From Ciona savignyi (taxonomy: Eukaryota > Chordata > Ascidiacea > Phlebobranchia > Cionidae): a stretch of 64,000 nt of DNA. The stretch is from contig CH003389.1 of NCBI GenBank assembly GCA_000149265.1, positions 169,548 through 233,547 on the forward strand, in the 5' to 3' direction. Shown here in pieces: positions 56,301 to 64,000 of the stretch. Position numbers and translations under genes: made by a program. A model generated the notes under the pieces. It searched no databases. It saw only the letters and a program-made list of their open reading frames with translations, and had not been told where the DNA came from. How positions within the stretch are numbered: the first letter of the stretch is position 1; each line of letters begins with the position of its first letter.

Positions 56301-58652
56301 GAGCGTGTCGAGTTGTGAGTGTTGTGTTACACGGCAGGACAAGAGCTCGAGGACGCGGATGTAAGGTCGAACAGACGAAAATGGAACAAATGTACTGAAC
56401 GTTACGCGCATTTAACCACAATGAACAACATTCTCGTCCAGTTTACTTAACTTTGAATGACTTAACCGTCTCACACCCACTTAACTAATAATTTATATGA
56501 CGAATTCTGATAGTTTTAACTTTCATTACTAAAGCATCGGCGCGGCGATAGTGCACAGGAATGTTTAATTAAAATACAATATTGCACGTGGCATTTCCCT
56601 CGGATTAATACGATAATCGGATAGTTAAGTTTATGCCAAAGCGGCTCGTTCTAAGTTATAAAGAATTTCCACATTGAACAGATTATAACGATTACGTATA
56701 ATCGGTATCATGGGACAAGTGATATGGAAAACGATGCTCATTTCTATTGATTGAACAATTATTGAAATAATAAATATTCACTAGCAGAAAAAGTGTGTAA
56801 TATACAAAACACATTATAAGGAACAATGTTTCTAAAAGCAAAGGTTATGAAAATAACATATAATCTTGAAAATTCCAGACCAATGTTTAAATTTTATTTG
56901 GGTTTCATAAAATAAAGCTCACACATGACTATAAATTGTAAATTTATAAATGAAAATTAAAACTTTAGAATAGTAGTCGGTAATGTAAGAATGTAGAAAT
57001 TTAACTGGAGTTTTTTTGGAAATATGCTTTTTCTATCATTCATGTAAATTATTCACTGGTTTTAATAGAAATTAATCAATTTCCACTTTATGTAATAAGT
57101 GGTAGGAATATAGTGTAATCGTGAGATAGCGTGTCTCCTGCTTATCAATACTTTTATTCATTCCAGGATCCAAAAGTAAGTCATTGGTTGAAATCATTAA
57201 AAGCATGTCCTTGCTTAAATGTCCACCATCAAGTTATTGGAATATTACTTCGTTGCATACAAAATTCTGATTATTTACAAAATTTATATTTTAAAACAAA
57301 ACTGAGATTTTAAAAAATCAGATTTTGTACCAAAATTTGGATTTTGTACAACCTAGTACATTATACTGGGTGTGATTAATGATTGTTAACTCACACAATA
57401 AAAACGTAAGGTTGCAGGTATCACACGCACCATACTATTGAACACATACCGCTACTCTTTTATTGAATAAGCAAAACGAATCTAGTATAGCAAGCATTGG
57501 TAATACAAGATCTAAAACTTTTTGGGATTAGCCGCTTTTAAGTTCAGGCAAAATATCATTACTATTATATAGAATGTGTCAGCCAGATAGATTTCATTAT
57601 ATCAAATGAAACCATGAGGTTTGGAAAATAGGTATTTGTGATTTAAACTTACCATATTTTGTAATATATAACAATAACGAGGGTGGTTGGTTAAGTGGTA
57701 TTTGCATTGATAGATAATTAACATTTAGGCCATTGAAAAATCCTAGATAGGCTACATAATTACATATACACCAATCATAGTTTTGATGGTTCCATGACAA
57801 CTGAACCCCTTACAACTGAACCCTTACAACTGAACCCTTTACAACTGAACCCCTACAATTAAGCCCCTTACAACTGAACTCCTTTTAAATGAACGCCTTT
57901 AAACTTAACCCCTTTACAACTGAACCCATTTCAATTGAACCTCTTTACAACTGAACCCCCTTTTCAGTTAAAAGCGTTCGGTTAAAAGGGGTTCAGTGGT
58001 AGGGGCTCAGTTGTAAGGGGTTCAGTTGTAAGGGGTTCAGTTGACTGGTCACCAGTTTTGATAGGGTAGTGACTATTTTCTATGTACATATAAATTGTTC
58101 ACTATATCAAAAATATGTATGCACTTATAATTCAAATTTAGAGTCATTATGCGTATTGATACTAAACAAATCTCCATGTTTATTCCAATATGCCAATACT
58201 AACTACAGCTGAATAAGTATATAGCTTAGACATAAGCTATATTAAGTATCAGTGGTTAATGTATAATCCTTGAAGGCAAAAAAATACCAGCAGAAAATAA
58301 GTACTTGTAGCTAGTTGGAACTTCGAATATTTTGCCGCTAAAAATTGCCTAGAATGAAAACTAAAACTACTATGGAAATAAAGTTGCCTAAAAATCTCTG
58401 TAAACCAGATTACTAGGGGAGCAGGGATTACAACAAATCTCTGAATTTCATAGTTATAAACTTAAACGCTGAGAAGGATTAAGGATTATAATATATTTCG
58501 TTACTTCCATATTTCCGTCTTTAGTACCTACTGCCTATATCGGAAGATCTGTTATGAAATTTTTAACAAAGTTTCACACAAAACTTACCTGTGGCAGCTA
58601 AGAAGCAAATTGAAATGCATGTCACTAATCGGATTGAAGAGAATAATTTCAT
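47386..58652 (-). CDS. CADM: Cell adhesion molecule, CADM/nectin-like (SynCAM) family
   Basis: Single-pass Ig-superfamily adhesion receptor. Exons on - strand: 58652-58589, 53567-53372, 53021-52873, 52515-52407, 52021-51813, 51205-50981, 50593-50477, 50055-50020, 49586-49557, 48817-48689, 47522-47386; phases agree, 466 residues. Signal peptide MKLFSSIRLVTCISICFLAA. Ig1 (VVIYCDID ... LTWTRDG ... LSDAGKYDCSIVG), Ig2 (VILGTCFAN ... KSYHCVVQHP), Ig3 (NMECLAGGNPQPEVVWTF ... NNGTYTCTVSNG). A Thr/Pro stalk (EKPTTTAAPTTP) leads to the membrane helix at about 392-414 (AAVIGGVVAVAVFVLIV). The tail keeps the protein-4.1-binding type motif GEYYTNELKASDDA and ends EHFL, a PDZ ligand matching vertebrate EYFI. 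An Asp5 run sits mid-tail. All parts match the vertebrate CADM layout. Confidence 0.94.
47892..48308 (+). repeat. Two SINE-B copies in tandem
   Basis: A truncated, diverged copy (47892-48075, ending after cactgtaatagctattg) is followed by a second copy starting at tgcgaaactggtcgctagct and running to gataaacatgaatattcta. In the last CADM intron. Confidence 0.85.
48476..48570 (+). repeat. SINE-A copy, sense on + strand
   Basis: Starts gtcgtgtggccgaataaaca, lacks about 10 bases after box A, and keeps catgggttcgaaacttggct and a short A tail. Confidence 0.85.
49128..49425 (-). repeat. SINE-B near full-length copy in CADM intron
   Basis: From agaatattcatgtttattcc through gcagtgtgtttaatgtataa and actgactagc-like sequence to the head caccagactaatctgtcgg. 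Confidence 0.85.
50757..50870. repeat. Local tandem repeat in CADM intron
   Basis: atatttaaatggcaacatta followed by gatataatttaaagtct occurs at least twice, with a third shortened unit. Related single units (atggcaacattagatataat) continue toward 50965. Confidence 0.85.
51714..51790. repeat. 75-bp direct repeat shared with 53908-53982
   Basis: gaatgtggtacaggttttta ... gttaataaatgcttggataa is found in two different CADM introns at about 93% identity, same orientation. Confidence 0.85.
52030..52390 (-). repeat. Two diverged SINE-B tail fragments
   Basis: Fragments at 52035-52108 (tcatgattattcctgtgaat) and 52266-52388 (aggatattcatgattatttc), both antisense, beside the CADM Ig2 exon. Confidence 0.6.
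52588..52797. mobile_element. MITE family C, copy 2
   Basis: Left end ggacaacactaaaaggaggg, right end ttagttttttcccc, with the same telomere-like centre as 36146-36354. A short aataa repeat on both sides may be a target duplication. Confidence 0.7.
54150..56450. other. CpG-rich block inside CADM intron 1
   Basis: In a 5-kb intron that is otherwise AT-rich, this stretch has frequent CG dinucleotides (for example gacgcggtgaaaacgcggcg at 54240). A diverged SINE-B fragment lies at about 54640-54760. No exon with matching phase or homology was seen. It could be an internal promoter or enhancer. Confidence 0.4.
57788..58053. mobile_element. Fold-back element, copy 2
   Basis: The same element as 32488-32739 in the opposite orientation: starts GGTTCCATGACAACTG and ends CAGTTGACTGGTCACC. 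It is flanked by agttttgat on both sides (57779-57787, 58054-58062), a 9-bp direct repeat. In CADM intron 1. Confidence 0.92.
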
Positions 58653-61640
58653 TTTATAATTTGATTAAAGTACACAAATATACAGAAAATATAACAGGAA
58701 CCGAATCTAAATTTTGAATAAATACATTTCAACAATAGCAGAACTGGGTAGGGTGTTACAAACCTAGTTACATTTAATTTAAATCATACCAACAACAGTT
58801 TTTCTGCTTGTAATGCTTACTTGCACCTCATTTATAATACACAATAAACGGTGAAATTGAATTACACCCGTTGTTAATAATAAAAGCTGTGTAAATAACC
58901 ACACCTCTACATCCTTACAGTCGTAGCTAAATTTGTTGATGATTACGGCATTAACTCCACTCCTACTTGATTCTTAGTATGGCTCTGGTCGCTATCGGTA
59001 TCAAACATAATACTAACACTTTAGTAGTGTTTTAGAACACAGATAAAAAGGAATAACTAAAACCGCATAATAAAAAAAGGAACCAGAACTGAAATTCTAC
59101 GGCCACGGTCGTATAGTGGAGAGAAATGAATAGCGAAGAGTATGAAAATCCCGCCAAGAAAAAAAGGAGCTTGCTTTTTTTGTCGTCTCTCTCCCTTAAC
59201 TTTTCAGTCAAAACCACACAAAAGTTGGGGAAGGATAGAAAAGAGGGCAGTAAAACTGGGAAAACGACAATTAACGCGATCGTATTAATCAATAGTAATG
59301 ACTTTAAAACGTAACAAACGCAAATGGTTTCAAGCATCAGAAGTTACAATTACAAATGGGGATTCAATAGCCTGCTGAGGACTTTGTGAGAACCATAGTT
59401 ACCATAAGTTTATGGCCGATGAAGTAGCCAGCGGCTGTGTTACCTCTATCGCGATTACACCAGTAACAAAACGTTCTTCAATCTTGTATTAACTTTAACG
59501 TTTAGATATTTATAGCTCGACATTATAACTGCTGTCCGGGAAATGTTAATTACTTTTATGAGACAAGTAAACATAGCACGACGCGTTTGATGGGACAGGT
59601 TTAAAATGAAAACTAAATTATATTTTTCCAATTCTACATATTCAAACCAAATTAAACTAATATCGTGCTTAACGAGATTCCAAACGTCACCGTCAAAAAA
59701 CGTCAACAAAACGTCAAAAATGTCTCCGTTTGTGGCACCAGTTTTAACTTATCGCTAGTTACTATGTCGCCAATGGGGAAAAAATGTAATTATCAGTCGG
59801 TAAGAAACTTCAACTTTGGTAGATTTGGATTAAAAAATCTTTTTATAAGGTCGGTTAGCATTGAAGAATAATTGGTTAAACGCCTTCTATATTAAATTAA
59901 TGGTACGAATAATGCCTGTGAACTAAACGACGGCTGATTTACTCTTCATTTACTGCTTATTTACTTATTTTATTGACGAGGATAATGTTTAAATACATTT
60001 TTCGTTCTAACATTAGCAGGAAGACATATATCATACTCTAAATTAGAGTAATTTTACTTTGACGTTATTTATCAGGAAATAATATAGGAGTATTTGACTA
60101 CGTTCGAATAAAATGCTCAGTTTTTGAATTTGTACTGGTTGTCCATTCGATCAAGAATAAAATTTTGCTACAGCACTTTAACAAAGTAAGATGCATTTTT
60201 AATCTGTAGGCCTATTAAGCGGGCTGAAAAGAAAACGCTGCAAATGACAGTCAAAGGCGATTACATATCAAAACCAATAGAATATTGTTTATTTCAAATA
60301 CTGTATATTGTATTTTCAGCATTCTACTATCTGACCTAATTGCGCGATCACGAAAGTAACGCGTAAAACAAATAACACATCTCTTCATCCAATCACATAC
60401 ATTCTTCCTTGTTTTAATCGCGACAGCGAAAAATAACCAACATTCGGCGGGAGAATTGGAATAGGATCGCTATCAGCATGCCGGATTTCCGACTCGGTTT
60501 TGGTCGCTCCATTATCAGTAGCCATATATATAAGGTGTATGCCGCGCAATAGCAGCAATTGGAGTTATTGTACCTCTATTTCTTTTCTATAAAGGTTTTA
60601 TTATGTGAAAGGTTTAGGATATATAGAAAAGGTGAACTTGATACTGAACTTGTCATTTAATTTATTAAGTTTTTAGTTTTACAATACTTAACGAAATAGG
60701 CTATTTAACTCTGGAAATTTACTTCCATACCAGACATGTGCAAACTACGACCAAATCCGACCTGCCGGGTCTTTTATTCTGGCCCGCCGTGTGTTATCGA
60801 CATGTTGCAAGACTAAATAGCGATGTCACAGCTATATTATGATGTCACAGCTACATCCTAATTATAATGTTGTATTTGTTCGTCGCTTGACGCAACAAGC
60901 GGCAACAGTACTTTCTAGTTTTAACCTGTAATGTAGTGTATTTCTTGTTCTAATGTTTTTTTATCACCAGCGACAAACTATATATGAGTGGCTGCTCGAT
61001 CACTTGGCCCGCCAGCAGTCTAAGAATAAAATAATTTTTTTGCCCCAGATTCAAAAATTGTGGCCACTTATGTTCTATAGAGATGTTGTCGAACTCGCGG
61101 TAACATTAATATCATTATGACAATAATCCGAAATAATTTATGTTATTATTTCCAAACTTTTAATAAACTAATGTACTGATACCAATGCAAAAGTTTGGTT
61201 TTAAAGCAACAACCTTTCGCCATTCTGCAAACCTTCGATGATACACCAAATAATATAATAGAACGGACGTGGGCTAATTACGTTTACCCACCGGATATAT
61301 TGACCTAACACATAATTGAGATAACTGGCCGTTTTCACGCATTTTATATTTTCCAGAGATTAAAAAAAAAACATTTGACCACTACATAGCCTTTATTCTG
61401 ATTAGTTTGGATATTGAATAACTATAATAATAAACCATTCAATCAAAGAGACTATACAGACTATATTGTTATAGCCTCTTTAATTCAATGGTTTATGCTG
61501 TAGACTACTACGAAAACCCTTGCCTCTTTATTGCATTCTGCTGCTGGATATTATAATTTGAGTTATATTGTCCTTAATTTATTTCTTTTCCGCTTCGAAT
61601 TGCATTAAGCATGCGTTTTTCATTCCAAGATACGGGCCAA
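58653..61640. other. Upstream of CADM, no gene seen
   Basis: AT-rich DNA that should include the CADM promoter and 5' UTR. A run of CG-containing sequence at 60330-60560 is mildly distinct. All reading frames are short and without recognisable domains. Confidence 0.4.
61429..61499. repeat. Imperfect hairpin, about 27-bp arms
   Basis: ataaaccattcaatcaaaga-gactata on the left pairs with tatagcctctttaattcaat-ggtttat on the right with three mismatches, across a loop of about 17 bp. Confidence 0.85.
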
Positions 61641-61783
61641 ATGGGAAAGGATAGGATATTCATATTTACCCCGTGAATGGGAAAGTAATGTGCAGCGGGT
61701 CGACGAATACTCATTTTATACGTCGCCCTTACATATTCGCGAGGTAATCTGACGATTGCCCGTGTAATAACTCTCCCTCGTTT

Positions 61784-62560
61784 TACTCTGGTAGTTTGGT
61801 GTGACACGTTCCAACCGAAAGGTTGCAGGTGCGAAACTGGTCGCTAGCTAGTCGATTGTGTTGTAGGGAGCCGTTGCAGGTCGCTGCCTATTTCGCTAGA
61901 TTGTTCCTTGTAGACCCCAGGTAAGCCGGTTTACAACACCTGATGCGATCTGCGATTCCCTACGCGCTATCTCGACTCTCGGAGGTGCGCTAATTAATTG
62001 AGGTTTTCTGCGTAAATGTCTCTTTGACTGATCTCCTGTAGTTCGCCGATAAACGCCTCAGTAGTTTTATAACATCAATTGTATTGAGCAATTGAGGCGA
62101 ATAACTTAGTACCAATTGCGAGTTAAATCGTTAGATGTTGCAACGATATAGATTTCCGATAAACTCTCAGTATTCTCCACATACAAGAATATTACTTAAT
62201 GCGTTAGGACCCTGTAGGAGCTCTCCGTAAGGAGCCTTCCGTCCTCTTGAGCCAAAGTGAAATAATCTTATATAGACAAGGTTATTCGTCAGCTGCGGTA
62301 ATATTAGTTCAGTGATGACGCAATGTCAGCGCAGATGTCGTCTGCGGCCATCATAAATCTTATGTAAACATATTATGAGGTCGCTACAGTGTCCTTGGGC
62401 AAGGCACTTTACGGACAATGCCTAAACCAATCGGATTAATGGGTTCTACAAAACTGAAGAAACTTGTGAATCATACACACCAAATTGCAATAGCTCCTCT
62501 AACCCAACGGTTAGCACGAGGTGGTCGACGATTGCTCGTGTGCTAACCCCTTATTGGAGC
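61784..62560 (+). repeat. SINE-B copy split by a solo LTR
   Basis: The head (ctggtagtttggtgtgacac to gctagctagtcgattgtgt) ends at 61861 and the middle resumes at 62393 (ccttgggcaaggcactttac). Removing 61862-62392 restores a continuous SINE. A separate antisense SINE-B tail fragment is at 61650-61690. Confidence 0.9.
61862..62388. mobile_element. Solo LTR, 527 bp, 4-bp TSD
   Basis: Begins TGTAGGGAGCCGTTGC and ends GAGGTCGCTACA, the TG...CA form with an inverted TGTAG/CTACA end. The target gtgt is duplicated at 61858-61861 and 62389-62392. No gag/pol sequence is nearby, so this is a recombined solo LTR. Confidence 0.88.
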
Positions 62561-63281
62561 CTATATCAGGCTTCAAAATACTGCTTAAAAGGGGCAAACA
62601 AATAAAATATTTGTCTATATTACTGCCTCTGCACAAGCTGCAAGTTACATTGTGTCAAGGCACATATGTAAATTGCTTATGGGATTAAACAGTTGTAAAT
62701 TAGAGCTTTATTTAAAAAAATGTCCAAAAAATAAATTTACGCACCAATGATTTTTGCACTTGAATGGAATTACCCAATCAGAATCAACGCGCGCTTTACC
62801 ATGCTTTTCAATGTCGAAATCTCCCTTTTTCCCGAGTTACATGGTAACATTATACTGATATTTGTACATACACTGTGAACTACTGTGCGTAGTTGCTATT
62901 TTAGATTATTTTTATCTAAATCTAGATGTTTTTGCATCATTCTAGATGTAAGATATATTTTTTTCGCATACACTTGTTTCGTCAATGTGTATTAACGTAA
63001 ATAATTTTACATTTTTGATGTTTTATTTCTCAATTTAGATGATTTTTGAGGTCAAACTAGATTATTTCAGTCAAGCAAATGTGGCAACTATGCTACTGTG
63101 ATATTTTATGTAGTCAGTAGTTGACTGGGATTTAGTAAAAATGTAGACCTACATGTTAAATTTTTCTTTTTGTATGAATCTTACTTTACATTATGTTTAA
63201 ATCTATAGACTATAAGTTTATTAGTCTATATTGTGTTGTACATATTTTTTTGTTGGTCGTTTTCTGAAGATTACCGTAATC

Positions 63282-63347
63282 ATGTCGGCTTTGCAAACCC
63301 AACAACAACATCAGCAATATTACAAGAATTCAAAGAACAGCAGTGAG
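63282..63347 (+). CDS. Possible first coding exon of a downstream gene
   Basis: ATG followed by 21 codons rich in Gln, His, Asn and Ser (MSALQTQQQHQQYYK), ending exactly at a GT donor (gag|gtacta). Upstream is a T-rich stretch. The rest of the gene would lie beyond the window. Low-complexity content makes chance possible, and no family is recognised. Confidence 0.3.
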
Positions 63348-63491
63348 GTACTATGAACTTGATTCTGTTCACTTTGCATGTTTTTTTTAAATACACCTGC
63401 AATAAAAATATTGTGATTGATAGTTGAGCGTAACGCTAACAGAAGGAAAGGAGTTGCTAAAAGTGCTAAATTATTTCTACACCTCTATAAA

Positions 63492-63881
63492 CCAGTATGG
63501 AAAGTACGGCAGCTGCACACTCGAGTTTTTTTTTTATCTCCGCGTCTTTGCACACTTGGGAAATTTCACACACGCTCGCAAGCTGGCGATGTTTAAACAT
63601 AAACATCGTATAATTTTCAACAAACCTGTAAACCTACCTCTGGACCTCGGGTAATTTACTGTCAGTACGTTTTTTATGTAGATCGATACGTTAGCTGACG
63701 GACACGAAAAATTGAGGATAGAATAATACGTTTTTTTAAGATTTTGGTAAAACAGTAATTAAAAGGAGATTGTGTGCACACTTGAAGTGTGCACTCTTAG
63801 ACGTTTGCACACTGCACACTTAAATATTTGGCGCGTGCACACTCGAGATCTCATCGAAAATTGACGTACTTTCCATACGGG
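63492..63881. mobile_element. DNA transposon (MITE), 17-bp TIR, 8-bp TSD
   Basis: Left end CCAGTATGGAAAGTACG, right end CGTACTTTCCATACGGG (one mismatch), flanked by tctataaa at 63484-63491 and 63882-63889. The interior has many copies of gcacact in both orientations. It has no coding capacity. Confidence 0.88.
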
Positions 63882-64000
63882 TCTATAAACATCTCCGCCC
63901 TGTACTCCAAACAACTTCTTTTTATTTCAGTGTTTTTCTCCTACCATCTTACTTTTTCCATTATAAATACTCATAACAAGAATTTTACATTAACCCCTCA

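Noticed and set aside
59126-59314. 62-codon + strand open frame with KKKR
   Set aside because: Low-complexity lysine-rich content, no splice context and no recognisable family.

Overview
This is a eukaryotic, AT-rich, repeat-laden piece of chordate genome. An ascidian tunicate, most likely Ciona or a close relative, fits best: single-copy orthologues of vertebrate families that often have several paralogues (TNRC6, kappaB-Ras, MINDY, CADM), and very many copies of two tRNA-related short repeats. The species call is inference. I assembled gene models by hand from GT/AG splice sites; in every multi-exon model all exon phases fit together and the total coding length is a whole number of codons.

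Layout, left to right. (1) 10-9467, + strand: 3' half of a TNRC6/GW182 gene (12 exons), with the PABP-binding PAM2 motif, the RRM and the terminal silencing region. (2) 9468-11296: CpG-rich gap between two convergent genes. (3) 11297-15270, - strand: membrane-anchored short-chain dehydrogenase of the retinol-dehydrogenase type (6 exons). (4) 15271-25972: gene-poor, with a CpG-rich block (about 15.5-17.9 kb), tRNA-like SINEs and a decayed LINE reverse transcriptase. (5) 26478-27065, +: intronless kappaB-Ras (NKIRAS). (6) 27965-36988, +: MINDY deubiquitinase (8 exons) ending in a CaaX-like box. (7) 39045-43143, - : inhibitor-of-apoptosis protein with two BIRs, UBA and RING (8 exons). (8) 47386-58652, - : CADM/nectin-like adhesion molecule with three Ig domains (11 exons, first intron about 5 kb). 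(9) 58653-64000: mostly repeats, a solo LTR and a possible first exon of a + strand gene.

The genes do not form one pathway. NKIRAS (NF-kappaB inhibition), the IAP (caspase control, ubiquitin ligase) and MINDY (ubiquitin chain removal) touch related signalling themes, but I see no operon or shared promoter.

The most notable non-gene content is a well-preserved record of DNA-transposon and LTR insertions with readable target-site duplications: two hAT copies (one inside a SINE and keeping the end of a transposase frame), a CAGTGGTTC-type hAT MITE, two copies of a fold-back element with 8-9 bp duplications, a solo LTR inside a SINE, and a 37-bp inverted-repeat insertion inside a hAT copy. No CRISPR array, rRNA or convincing functional tRNA gene was seen.
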